Source: JAATFS01 sp037145635 (GTDB lineage Bacteria > Pseudomonadota > Gammaproteobacteria > Xanthomonadales > Xanthomonadaceae). Taken from it: DNA of 64,000 bases. Positions 51,902 to 60,398 of this stretch are shown here, one piece after another; position 1 is the stretch's first letter, and every line of letters begins with the position of its first letter. Location of the stretch: assembly GCA_037145635.1 (NCBI GenBank), contig JBBCXB010000005.1, positions 1 to 64,000 on the forward strand. Reading direction: 5' to 3'. Both the position numbers and the translations under genes were made by a program. The notes under the pieces were generated by a model. It did no database searches, was not told the DNA's origin, and saw only the letters and a program-made list of their open reading frames with translations.

Positions 51902-52042
51902 TCACTCTTCGGAAATGCCCGGTACGTTGAGCCCGCCGATCTCCTCGCCTGCGAGCGGGCCGCCGCGGGTCTCGGTGCTGGCCACGCCGAGCTCGATGAG
52001 GTCGTCCGGCATGGGGAGGCGGGGGGTGTCGTGGATGTTCAT
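51902..52042 (-). CDS. Lasso peptide precursor A1, xanthomonin-like
   Basis: A 46-aa precursor with a 26-residue leader (MNIHDTPRLPMPDDLIELGV and on) ending Thr-Glu-Thr-Arg, again with Thr at -2. The core is GGPLAGEEIGGLNVPGISEE, almost the same as published xanthomonin cores from Xanthomonas. The expected ring is Gly1-Glu7. The ATG at 52042 has a perfect aaggag site 8 bases upstream. It is the first gene of the operon A1-A2-B-C. Confidence 0.92.
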   Translation of the reverse strand: MNIHDTPRLPMPDDLIELGVASTETRGGPLAGEEIGGLNVPGISEE

Positions 52043-52087
52043 CGCGTTCTCCTTCGGTCTGCGTCATGGACGTCCCATGACATCGAC

Positions 52088-52117
52088 AGCGTAGGAACCC
52101 GATTTCTTGATTTTCAA
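52088..52117 (-). promoter_or_regulatory. Candidate promoter of the lasso operon
   Basis: TTGAAA (52117-52112) and TACGCT (52093-52088) are separated by 18 bases, 46 bases before the first precursor. The region around 52100-52145 is markedly AT-rich and may hold the site of the GntR regulator encoded upstream. Confidence 0.4.
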
Positions 52118-52353
52118 ATGATTATTGCGCTGTAACTCGATGATTCTTGCGGTGCCTCGACGCGCGGGTGCCCAGGCAGCGTTCCATGGAGATCGGAACG
52201 AGCAGCAGCGGGCGTGGAGCACACCGCCCCTGCTGGCTTGGGCATGGCTGCCGGGTGCGACGCCACGGTCCACGCCCATCTTCGCCCAATCCCTTCCACG
52301 GCCGTGCCGCGGGCGCGGCGATGCACCCGTGCCGGGCGCCGTCGAGCCGTCGG
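52118..52353. other. Upstream region of the lasso operon
   Basis: Non-coding space between the GntR stop and the lasso promoter. Left part AT-rich, right part GC-rich; no further motif identified. Confidence 0.4.
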
Positions 52354-52983
52354 TCAGCGCGGATCGTCGCCCTGTTCGTGGAGCAGCGCCACGATGCGCG
52401 GCACGCGTTGCCTGCGCTGCTCGTGATAACCCCGCAGCGCGGTCCGCAGGGCCGGCAGGTCGCGCGCCTGCCAGTGCCGGCTCAGCTCCGCCAGCTCGTC
52501 CTGTGCGTGCTCGAACAGGCCGAGCTTGGCGCGGCGGATCGGCGCCAGCCGGTCGTTGGCCTGCCGGATCGCCAGCTGCAGGAACCGGTGCGTGTTCGCC
52601 TGGGCGATCGCGTTGAACAGCTGCCAGGTTCGCTTGACCACGTCGTCGTCGGTTGTGGCAGTGCCCGCTTCCGCCGGCCGCGGTGCGTCGGGTGCGGCGC
52701 AGAGCTCGCATGCCATCAGCAGCAGGCGCTGCATCCAGTCGTAGAGGTCATGCAAGGCCAGTTCGGTGGGCAGCGGCACATGCAGGCCATTGCGCGCATG
52801 GTCGGCGACCAGGCCTTCGCCCACCAGGCGGTACAACGCGAAGCGCACCGGCGTGGGGCTGGTCCTGCACTCGCGGGCGAGCCCGGCCGGATCGATCCGC
52901 TGCCCCGGCACGTAACGCCCCGACCGCAGCGCGTACCTGACCTGCCGGTACACCAGGGCCCGCTTGGAATGGACTGCGCTCAT
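52354..52983 (-). CDS. GntR-family regulator of the lasso locus
   Basis: A 209-aa protein with an N-terminal winged helix (YRQVRYALRSGRYVPGQRID, then ARECRTSPTPVRFALYRLVG) and a shorter helical C-terminal effector domain. ATG 52983 has aaggag upstream. Same strand as and immediately before the precursor genes; GntR-type regulators often accompany lasso clusters in Xanthomonads and Sphingomonads. It probably controls precursor expression; the signal is unknown. Confidence 0.82.
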   Translation of the reverse strand: MSAVHSKRALVYRQVRYALRSGRYVPGQRIDPAGLARECRTSPTPVRFALYRLVGEGLVADHARNGLHVPLPTELALHDLYDWMQRLLLMACELCAAPDAPRPAEAGTATTDDDVVKRTWQLFNAIAQANTHRFLQLAIRQANDRLAPIRRAKLGLFEHAQDELAELSRHWQARDLPALRTALRGYHEQRRQRVPRIVALLHEQGDDPR

Positions 52984-53103
52984 AGCCGAACTCCTTGTCT
53001 GCCAGCAGCTGCCTCCCTGGGCCGGATGGTACAAGGCCGACGTCCGGGTGCGCGCGCTGCGTGCGCCGTCGACGGCCATGGCAGCCACGCGGCGGCCGCG
53101 GTC

Positions 53104-53523
53104 TCACCGACCTGCGGGGGGACCGCCAGCGGTCGCTGCTCCGTCCTGACCGAACGCCGCCGCGGTCGCCTTGCGATCGTCCACCAGCGCGCCGCGCATG
53201 CGCTCCTCGGTGAGGGCACGCAGGGTCCACCTGACCTCGATGCGGCGGCCGGGCCGGGTGACGTGCGCGATGGCGAGGAAATAGGCAGGACCGGGGGCGA
53301 CGCAGTACCAGAAGATTTCGGATGGCGCGCCGCTGGTATGGCGCGAGACCTGGTGGCTGGCCTTGACCACGCGCAGGCTGGCGCCGCTGACGTGGCCCTG
53401 CGGCGTATCGAAGCGGCATTGCGCGAAGCTGTGCTGCAGGGCCTGGCTCAGTTTCCGGCGAGACCCGTGGATCGCGTAGACGCAGAGCGCGAGCAGCGCG
53501 ACGGAAAGGAACGAGGTGATCAA
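53104..53523 (-). CDS. Small membrane-anchored protein of unknown function
   Basis: A 139-aa protein with one N-terminal helix (ITSFLSVALLALCVYAIHG) and a soluble domain containing IFWYCVAPGPAYFLAIAHVT and RRIEVRWTLRALTEERMRG. TTG 53523 is the best start in frame; no ATG is available and the site is weak, so the start is uncertain. No family recognised. It lies between the lasso regulator and a TetR gene on the same strand; a link to either is unproven. Confidence 0.5.
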   Translation of the reverse strand: MITSFLSVALLALCVYAIHGSRRKLSQALQHSFAQCRFDTPQGHVSGASLRVVKASHQVSRHTSGAPSEIFWYCVAPGPAYFLAIAHVTRPGRRIEVRWTLRALTEERMRGALVDDRKATAAAFGQDGAATAGGPPAGR

Positions 53524-53660
53524 CTCGAGGTCATCCCGATGGTTGCGGAGCGAAAGCCTAACGCACTGCCCCGGGATGACGGCAAGCCGGACGGAGCGCA
53601 CATCCGGTCGCGGTGTTCGGTCACCGGCACCGGCAACGGCAACGGCAGCGGCAAAGCGGG

Positions 53661-54203
53661 CTACAGCTCCGCCAGCTTTTCCACGGCCGCGCGCACCTGC
53701 TTCCTGTGCATGCGAACGACCGACCGGTGGATGGTCACGCCTTCGATGAAGGCGTCGATGGCGCTCGCGGCCGCCTTGGAGAAATGCGCCTCCAGCGCCG
53801 TCCGGCTGCGGGCCATCCACTGCTCCATGATCGCCGTCATCTCGGGGTGCCTGCGCGCGAAGGCGTAGAGCTCGTAGCTGAGCAGGAGCACGCGCGGAGA
53901 GGCGGTGCCCTGGCCGAAGATGATGTTGACCACCGCATCGCATGCCTGCTCGCGCGTCTTCGCGGCCCTGATCTCGGCAGCGAAGTCGTTCGAGACCTCC
54001 AGCGAAAAGCGGGTGAACGCGGCGATCAGCAGTTCGTGCATCGAGGCGAAGTAGTACGTCGTGGCGCCGAGTGGCACGCCGGCCTGTTCGGCGACCTTGC
54101 GGAACGTCGTCCCGGCGACGCCGTGGTCCAGCACCACCTGCAGCGCGGCCTGTTCGATGCCCTGTTTTCTGTTGGGGTCCTGACGCCAGGTCCTGCCGCT
54201 CAT
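53661..54203 (-). CDS. TetR-family regulator
   Basis: A 180-aa repressor: TetR helix-turn-helix GVAGTTFRKVAEQAGVPLGA followed by TTYYFASMHELL, then an all-helical ligand domain. Start taken at 54203 (MSGRTWRQ); an upstream ATG at 54236 would add 11 residues. Divergent from the DUF1349 gene, with a palindrome and promoter between them, so it probably controls both. Confidence 0.82.
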   Translation of the reverse strand: MSGRTWRQDPNRKQGIEQAALQVVLDHGVAGTTFRKVAEQAGVPLGATTYYFASMHELLIAAFTRFSLEVSNDFAAEIRAAKTREQACDAVVNIIFGQGTASPRVLLLSYELYAFARRHPEMTAIMEQWMARSRTALEAHFSKAAASAIDAFIEGVTIHRSVVRMHRKQVRAAVEKLAEL

Positions 54204-54248
54204 GCTCGCTCGAAGCTCCGGTGGAAGCGGGTCCATGGTAGTGCAGCG

Positions 54249-54282
54249 TTGACAGTCCAATTGGTACGTATGTACAAATTGG
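54249..54282. promoter_or_regulatory. Promoter with TetR-type palindrome
   Basis: TTGACA (54249-54254) and TACAAA (54273-54278), 18 bases apart, form a promoter for the + strand gene. Overlapping it, CCAATT (54257-54262) and AATTGG (54277-54282) are inverted arms around ggtacgtatgtaca. Binding there would block transcription. Confidence 0.5.
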
Positions 54283-54347
54283 TGGGCGTGCTGTTCGATC
54301 GGGCCCCGTCGGCGCCGACGCGGCCGTACCGAGCGAGGGACCACTGC

Positions 54348-55037
54348 ATGACAGCTTTCGGAAATGGGGAGGTGGATGTCGGCCGCCGAGCGGTCCTGGG
54401 CGGCCTGGCCGCGGGCGGGGTGCTGCTCGCGACCACGACCGGGGCCGAGCCCGCGAACGCGTGGCAGGCCGGCACGTGGCTCAACCGGCCCAGGGTCCAC
54501 CGGTTGCTGCCCGGCAATGTCCTGGAGGTGGTCACCGACCCGGGCACGGATTTCTGGCGGGAGACCCATTACGGCTTCACGCGCGACAGCGGGCATTTCC
54601 TCGGCATCGAGGCGCCGGCGAGCTTCACCTGCCAGCTGCGGATCCGCGGCGCGTTCGAGCAGCTCTACGATCAGGCCGGCCTCATGGTGCGGATCAACGA
54701 ACGCCAGTGGGTGAAGGCGGGGATCGAGCTCAGCGACGGCCGCGCGATGCTCAGCAGCGTGTTGACCGATGGCCGCTCGGATTGGGCCACCGGCCCCTAC
54801 GAGGCCGATGCTTCGGATTTCTGGATGCGCGCGACCGTGGACAAGGGGGTGCTCCGGCTGCAGGTGTCGAAGGACGGCCGCTCCTGGCCGCTGGTGCGGC
54901 TGTGCCCGTTCCCGGTCGCGTCCCGCTACCTCGTCGGCCCGATGACCTGCACCCCGGAACGCGAGGGCCTGAAGGTGCGGTTCTCCGACTGGACGCTGGG
55001 GCCGGTGCTGGGCAAGGACCTGCACGATCTGTCGTAG
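54348..55037 (+). CDS. DUF1349 domain protein with Tat-like signal
   Basis: A 229-aa protein. The N-terminus VGRRAVLGGLAAGGVLLATT contains a twin-arginine-type signal, suggesting folded export. The rest is a concanavalin-like DUF1349 domain (GFTRDSGHFLGIEAP, RINERQWVKAGIELSDGRAM, SKDGRSWPLVRL), often carbohydrate-related but without assigned activity. ATG 54348 is used. It is divergent from the TetR gene and shares its operator region. Confidence 0.75.
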   Translation: MTAFGNGEVDVGRRAVLGGLAAGGVLLATTTGAEPANAWQAGTWLNRPRVHRLLPGNVLEVVTDPGTDFWRETHYGFTRDSGHFLGIEAPASFTCQLRIRGAFEQLYDQAGLMVRINERQWVKAGIELSDGRAMLSSVLTDGRSDWATGPYEADASDFWMRATVDKGVLRLQVSKDGRSWPLVRLCPFPVASRYLVGPMTCTPEREGLKVRFSDWTLGPVLGKDLHDLS

Positions 55038-55223
55038 CGGGTGGGTCGACAGGCCCGCTGCCGCGGGCAGCGGGCCTGGGGGCTCGAGTGCGCGCCATTG
55101 CCGGGCCCACCTCGGGTGCGTCGGCAAGCCCTCCGCTGCACCGGCCGGACCCTGTGAAAGCAGCAGGCCGGGCCGCGCGAGCAACGCGCGGTCCGGCCTG
55201 CGGGCCTGCACGTTTCGCCGTGC

Positions 55224-56666
55224 TTACGCCGACAGGATCACCACCGACTTGGTGTTCAAGTACGCTTCCACCGCCTCCGGGCCGCCCTCGGAGCCGTAGC
55301 CGGAATCCTTGACCCCGCCGAAGGGCATTTCCGGGGTCGGCGTGGCCGGCTGGTTGATCCACAGCATGCCGGTCTCCACGCGTTGCGACAGCAGCTGCGC
55401 GTTTTTGATCGAGCGGGTGAACGCATAGGCCGACAGGCCGTAGGGCAGGCGGTTGGCCTCGACGATGGCGTCCTCCAGCGCATCGAAGCCGCGCACCGCC
55501 GCCACCGGGCCGAACGGCTCGTCGTTGAACACCGAGGCGTCCAGCGGCACGTCCGCCAGCACGGTGGGAGCGAAGAAGTTGCCCTCGCCGCCCAGGCGCT
55601 CGCCGCCGGTGGCGATCTTGGCGCCCTTGGCACGGGCGTCGGCGACGAGCTTGTCCATGGCGGCCACGCGGCGGTCGTTGGCCAGCGGGCCCAGGGTGGT
55701 ACCCTCGGCGAGGCCGTCGCCGACGTTGAGGCCCTGCGCGTGCTTGACCAGGGCCTGGGTGAAGGCGGCCTTGAGGCTGTTGTGCACCAGGAAGCGGGTG
55801 GGGGAGATGCACACCTGGCCGGCGTTGCGGAACTTGGCGCCGCCGGAGGCCTTGACCGCCAGTTCCACGTCCGCGTCCTCGGCCACGATCACCGGGGCGT
55901 GGCCGCCCAGCTCCATGGTGGCGCGCTTCATGTGCTGGCCGGCCAGGGCCGCCAGCTGCTTGCCGACCGCGGTCGAGCCGGTGAAGGTGATCTTGCGGAT
56001 GACCGGGTGCGGGATCAGGTAGGCGGAGATCTCGGCCGGGTCGCCGAACACCAGGCCCACGGTGCCGGCCGGCACGCCGGCGTCGACGAAGGCCTTGATC
56101 AGTGCGGCCGGCGAGGCCGGGGTCTCTTCCGGCGCCTTGACCAGGAACGAGCAGCCGGCGGCCAGCGCGGCGCCGAGCTTGCGCACCACCTGGTTGATCG
56201 GGAAGTTCCACGGGGTGAATGCGGCCACCGGGCCGACCGGCTCCTTGATCACCAGCGACTGCGCGGCGAGGTCGCGCGAAGGCACGATGCGGCCATAGAC
56301 GCGACGGCCCTCGTCGGCGAACCACTCGACGATGTCCGCCGAGGCCAGGATCTCGACGCGGGCCTCGGCCAGCGGCTTGCCCTGTTCCTGGGTCATCAGC
56401 GGGGCGATGGCCTCCACGCGCTCGCGCAGCAGCGCTGCGGCCCGGCGCATGGTGGCGGCGCGCTCGTGCGCGGGGGTATCGCGCCAGGCCTCGAAGCCGG
56501 CCTGGGCGGCCGCCAGGGCGCGATCCAGGTCGGCGATGCTGGCATGCGCCACGGTGCCGATGGCATGGCCGGTGGCGGGGTTGAGCACTTCCTGGGTCTT
56601 GCCGCCGGTGGCGTCGACCCATTCGTTGCCGATGAGGAGCTGGGTGTTGGGATAGGACGCGGTCAT
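55224..56666 (-). CDS. NAD(P)-dependent aldehyde dehydrogenase, succinate-semialdehyde type
   Basis: A 480-aa ALDH. Conserved blocks are TPWNFPINQVVRKLGAALAA, the Rossmann KITFTGSTAVGKQLA, the catalytic Glu in MELGGHAPVIV, and the catalytic Cys in NAGQVCISPTRFLV. Sequence and length fit GabD-like succinate-semialdehyde dehydrogenases, oxidising the semialdehyde to succinate. ATG 56666 matches the family start; a longer frame upstream lacks homology. No GABA genes are adjacent, so the exact aldehyde is inferred. Confidence 0.87.
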   Translation of the reverse strand: MTASYPNTQLLIGNEWVDATGGKTQEVLNPATGHAIGTVAHASIADLDRALAAAQAGFEAWRDTPAHERAATMRRAAALLRERVEAIAPLMTQEQGKPLAEARVEILASADIVEWFADEGRRVYGRIVPSRDLAAQSLVIKEPVGPVAAFTPWNFPINQVVRKLGAALAAGCSFLVKAPEETPASPAALIKAFVDAGVPAGTVGLVFGDPAEISAYLIPHPVIRKITFTGSTAVGKQLAALAGQHMKRATMELGGHAPVIVAEDADVELAVKASGGAKFRNAGQVCISPTRFLVHNSLKAAFTQALVKHAQGLNVGDGLAEGTTLGPLANDRRVAAMDKLVADARAKGAKIATGGERLGGEGNFFAPTVLADVPLDASVFNDEPFGPVAAVRGFDALEDAIVEANRLPYGLSAYAFTRSIKNAQLLSQRVETGMLWINQPATPTPEMPFGGVKDSGYGSEGGPEAVEAYLNTKSVVILSA

Positions 56667-57089
56667 GGTCGTCTCGGGGGGGAGGAAAAGGGTCCCCGAG
56701 GATACGGCGGCGCGTTTTGTGTCCGGATGAAGTTTTCGGGAAGCGAACGGGTGAGGTTCACGTTCCGGCGCAGCAGGCGCGAGTGCCGACGATGCGGCCG
56801 GTGCCCGGGGCCCGCGTATCAGACGCCGGCGCACACAGGGTTCGCGGCCCTCGAAGCGGTAGGGGCGTGCCAATCGCCACTTCGCAGGAAGCGAGCGCAC
56901 GGGGGACGAGCGTGACTGCGCCCCAACGGAAACGAAGCGTTCCACGCAGCGGACAGCTGCAGGCGAGCCTGTTCGTCTCCGCGAGTCTTCCAGCGAAAAA
57001 CCGCGCCACGGCGGTGCCGGGCACGGTCCTTCAACACGCTGCTCGGATGCCCTTCACGCACGGGATCGCCCGACCCCGTGCGCTCGTGC
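56667..57089. other. Gene-free stretch
   Basis: Only chance GC-rich frames on both strands; no hairpin, repeat or domain recognised. Confidence 0.4.
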
Positions 57090-57311
57090 CTACTCCTCGC
57101 CGCCGAACCCTCGGCTCGACTGCGCGGCCGCCACGGCCGGCTCGGTCACCAGCGTCGGCGTCTGCACCGCGGTCAGGCGGTCGCCATGCGGCGGGGTCAC
57201 CTCGCCGTCGTCGCGCGTCGCCAGACCCGTCGCCGCCGCCTGGCGCTTCTGCCAGGCCTTGTAGGCCACCACACCGGCCACGCCCACCACCACCAGTCTC
57301 AGAATGCCCAT
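57090..57311 (-). CDS. Small single-span membrane protein
   Basis: A 73-aa protein; MGILRLVVVGVAGVVAYKAW is one membrane helix followed by a charged, disordered tail. ATG 57311 has caggaga 6 bases upstream; the longer frame to 57383 has no site. No family recognised. Probably an envelope protein. Confidence 0.55.
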   Translation of the reverse strand: MGILRLVVVGVAGVVAYKAWQKRQAAATGLATRDDGEVTPPHGDRLTAVQTPTLVTEPAVAAAQSSRGFGGEE

Positions 57312-57409
57312 TGCCGTCTCCTGTCGATTCAAGAGGCCGACGATGCGTCCCGGCCCGTTAGCGAGGCGTGCGGCGCGCATCAAGGTACTGTGACCGGGGC
57401 GGGACGGGA

Positions 57410-58375
57410 TCAGATCTGGTTGGCCTGGCTGACCATCTGGTTGTAGTTGGACACCATGGATTCGAACTTCCTGGCGTCCCCGTCGCTGCGCAGGTCGCTG
57501 TAGTCGCTGAGCAGCTGGCGTGCGTTGAAGAGCACCATGCCGTGGCCGCTGAGGCCATCCTGCGGGGTCTTCTGCTTCTGGATCTCCTGGTCCATGACCT
57601 GAATCGCCTCGTAGAGCGCTCTCTTGACGCCATCCGGCTTGGCGAAGGCGCCCGCCTCGTCGGCGGCTCCCGCCACGGCAGTGGCGTCGACCAACCGTTT
57701 GGCCAGCACCAGCACGTGCTTGGTGTCGTAGGGCAGGGGATTGGACAGTGCCTTGAGCGCGGCGAGGTCACGCTCGCTGCGGGTCTGCTCGGCGGCGTTC
57801 AACGCGGTATCCAGCTGCTCGAACTGGGCGAGCGCATCGGTGTACGCGCCGCGGATCTGCGGGTCGAGCTGCTTGGCGAGCGCGAACTTGTCGTCGCGGT
57901 AGGCCTTGGTGGCGTAGTAGTTCTCGTGCTGCTTGTGCAGCTCGGAGAGGGTCTGCAGGTCCCGGACCAGCGCATCGGCGATCCGGTCCAGCTGCGGGTA
58001 GGCCGTGGATTCGACCGCGCGGGCGTCGCGCAGGCTCTTCAACCCGTCGTCCAGGTTGTAGGAAAAAATGAGCGTCGAGTTCGGGTCGAGTCGGTCGAGC
58101 TTATGTCGCAGGCTCAGGTCGGCGTGGTAGGCCAGGCCGTAGCGGTCGGCCAGCCGGTTGTAACTTTGCACGTAGCCGTTGAACTTGGCGTTCTCGGCCT
58201 CCGCGGCGGCGTTGGTGTGGGCACTGGCACTGGCACCGGCATCGGCACGGGGTGTGGCGGGAGTGGCCCGGTCGTCGTCGTGCTTGCCGCAGCCGGTGAG
58301 GCCGAGCAGCCCGGCGGCCAGGGCGGTCGCGAGCAGGCGTGCAAGCGGCACGGGGCGGGGGGCGCAAAACGTCAT
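57410..58375 (-). CDS. DUF3829 (YiiG-like) lipoprotein
   Basis: A 321-aa predicted lipoprotein: signal ending LLGLTGC (Cys29), a Thr/Ala-rich linker, then the all-helical DUF3829 domain (KFNGYVQSYNRLADRYGLAY; LHKQHENYYATKAYRDDKFA). Function unknown. Start 58375 gives a proper signal. Monocistronic by spacing. Confidence 0.82.
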   Translation of the reverse strand: MTFCAPRPVPLARLLATALAAGLLGLTGCGKHDDDRATPATPRADAGASASAHTNAAAEAENAKFNGYVQSYNRLADRYGLAYHADLSLRHKLDRLDPNSTLIFSYNLDDGLKSLRDARAVESTAYPQLDRIADALVRDLQTLSELHKQHENYYATKAYRDDKFALAKQLDPQIRGAYTDALAQFEQLDTALNAAEQTRSERDLAALKALSNPLPYDTKHVLVLAKRLVDATAVAGAADEAGAFAKPDGVKRALYEAIQVMDQEIQKQKTPQDGLSGHGMVLFNARQLLSDYSDLRSDGDARKFESMVSNYNQMVSQANQI

Positions 58376-58686
58376 GGCAGTTCCTTGTGCAGTCCATGGG
58401 GGGTGAACCGCTTATTTTAGCCGGCCTGGTGCAGCGGACCGGTTCCCGCGACACCCTGTCCAGGAAACTGCAGCGGTATCGGTTTCGACACCGCGTGGTC
58501 GCCGCCCCCGTGCGCGATGCGACAGCGGTGTGGCCGCGCCCGGGTCTCGGCGGACAGGCTCGATGCCTGGGATAGCCGAGGGCCCGGCCTGGTGGGGCGA
58601 CCGCCCCCGCCCATGTGCGTACGGCGATGCCACCGTTGCGCCTCCAAGCCCAGGACAACACGCGCCTCGGGCGGCATGATGGCGGC
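58376..58686. other. Intergenic region of divergent genes
   Basis: Holds the presumed promoters of the lipoprotein and the YcaQ-like gene. No sequence motif was convincing; open frames here are chance. Confidence 0.35.
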
Positions 58687-59784
58687 ATGCTGATCACGCT
58701 CGACCACCTGCGCCGCTACGCGGTCGCCCGCTCGCTGTTCAAGCCGACCACGCTGATGCGCGCGATCACGCGGCTTGGTTTCGTCCAGGCCGATCCGATC
58801 CGCGCGCCGGCGCGCGCGCAGGACCTGATCCTGCGCCACCGCGTCGTCGGCTACCGTGCCGGCGAGCTGGAGCGGCGCTATCCGCGGCTGCCGCTGGAGG
58901 AGGATTTCTTCGTCAACTACGGCTACCTCCCGCGCGCGCAGCACGCGCTGATGCATCCGCGCGTGGCGCGCACGCCGTGGACGCCGCAGCGGCATGCGCA
59001 GGCGCTGGCGCTGCGCGATTTCGTGGCCGCGCGCGGGGTGGCGCATCCGCGCGAGGTGGATGCGCATTTCGCGCATGGCAAGGTCACCAACTGGTTCGGT
59101 GGCTCGTCCAACGCCAGTACCCAGCTGCTGGACGACATGCATTACCGCGGGTGGCTGCGGGTGGCGCGGCGCGAGGGCGGGACGCGGCTGTATGCGCTGC
59201 GCGAGCCGCCCGCGAGCGCCGAGGTGGACGCCGCCGAGGTCGATGCGCGGCTGGACGCGCTGATCGACCTGCTGGTGGCCAAGTACGCGCCGCTGCCGGC
59301 GGCGAGCCTGGGCCAGCTGGTGGGCTACCTGCGGCGCGGCGTGCCGCAGTGGGAGGCCGCGCGTGCCCCGGCGCTGGCGCGCGCCCGCCAGCGTGCGGGC
59401 CAGGCGCGGGTGGATGGCACCGACTGGCTGTGGCCGGCCGACGAACGCCCGGACAGCCGGCGCTGGAAGGTGCCGGCGCAGGTGCGGCTGCTGGCGCCGT
59501 TCGACCCGGTGGTGTGGGACCGCCGCCGCTTCGAGCGGCTGTGGGGCTGGGCCTACCGCTTCGAGGCCTATACGCCTGCGCCCAGGCGCCGGCTGGGCTA
59601 CTACGCGCTGCCGCTGCTGTGGCGCGAGCGGGTGGTGGGCTGGGGCAACCTGGCGGTGTCGGCGGGCGTGCTGCAGGCCGACCTGCACTACGTGGCCGGT
59701 GCCGCGCCGGACGAGGCGGGCTTCGCCGATGCGCTGGACGAGGAATTGGCGCGCCTGCGCGCCTTCCTCGGCCTGCCGGTGTGA
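58687..59784 (+). CDS. YcaQ/AlkZ-type winged-helix DNA glycosylase family protein
   Basis: A 365-aa protein of the HTH_42 family: ARSLFKPTTLMRAITRLGFV with QADPIRAPARAQDLILRHR, the GGSSNASTQLLDDMHYRGWL winged helix, and the C-terminal FDPVVWDRRRFERLWG block. Relatives (YcaQ, AlkZ) unhook DNA crosslinks. Whether this one has the catalytic Gln-x-Gln motif was not confirmed; FVQAD is at the corresponding N-terminal place. ATG 58687 fits the domain; a longer frame upstream is unsupported. Confidence 0.78.
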   Translation: MLITLDHLRRYAVARSLFKPTTLMRAITRLGFVQADPIRAPARAQDLILRHRVVGYRAGELERRYPRLPLEEDFFVNYGYLPRAQHALMHPRVARTPWTPQRHAQALALRDFVAARGVAHPREVDAHFAHGKVTNWFGGSSNASTQLLDDMHYRGWLRVARREGGTRLYALREPPASAEVDAAEVDARLDALIDLLVAKYAPLPAASLGQLVGYLRRGVPQWEAARAPALARARQRAGQARVDGTDWLWPADERPDSRRWKVPAQVRLLAPFDPVVWDRRRFERLWGWAYRFEAYTPAPRRRLGYYALPLLWRERVVGWGNLAVSAGVLQADLHYVAGAAPDEAGFADALDEELARLRAFLGLPV

Positions 59785-59876
59785 CCGGCGCGGCGGGGCG
59801 CGGGTAGACTGCAGCGGCCAGCGGGCGTCGCCGCCGCCATCGCGTCGCGGCATTCCGTTCCCGTCTGGAGTTGCCT

Positions 59877-60212
59877 GTGCGTTCCCAACCGATATCGCCG
59901 GTGGGGCGGCTGTTCGCCGTCGCCGCCTTCCTTGAGGGCCTGACCTGGGCCGGGCTGCTGGTCGGCATGCTGCTGAAGTACGGCACGCAGACCACCGCGC
60001 TCGGCGTGTGGCTGTTCGGCCGCCTGCACGGCGCCGCCTTCCTGTTCTACGTCGGGGCCAGCCTGGTCGCGGCCGTGCGCCTGCGCTGGCCGTGGTGGGC
60101 CTGGGCGTTGAGCCTACTGGCGGCCTTGCCGCCGCTGGTCACCGTGCCGCTGGAGCTCTGGTTCCGGCGCCGCGGCCTGCTCGCCGCGGCGCCGCGGTCG
60201 AACGCGGCGTGA
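59877..60212 (+). CDS. DUF3817 membrane protein
   Basis: A 111-aa integral membrane protein with about three helices (LFAVAAFLEGLTWAGLLVGM; LFGRLHGAAFLFYVGASLVA; WALSLLAALPPLVTVPLELW). The EGLTW and GRLHG motifs are those of DUF3817. The GTG start at 59877 has tggag just upstream; TTG 59871 is an alternative. Function unknown. Confidence 0.78.
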   Translation: MRSQPISPVGRLFAVAAFLEGLTWAGLLVGMLLKYGTQTTALGVWLFGRLHGAAFLFYVGASLVAAVRLRWPWWAWALSLLAALPPLVTVPLELWFRRRGLLAAAPRSNAA

Positions 60213-60398
60213 TCCTGCGGCGGGGCGCCGTGCGTCCCGCGCGTGACGCGTGGGACGGCGAGGGTCCGCCGCGGTAGAAAGCCGTTCTCCGAGCGGGATC
60301 GATCGGCGATGTCCGCGGGGTCGCTGATGGGCGGCACGGGCGCGACTGCTCGCTCTGCGCCGGTCACCGGCCTCTGCACGCGGCCATCGGCAGAGCCG

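Noticed and set aside
52043..52067. Longer frame reading through the A1 precursor region into the A2 precursor
   Set aside because: It runs in a different frame across the A1 gene; the A2 leader/core pattern and its own ribosome-binding site show the true start at 51854.
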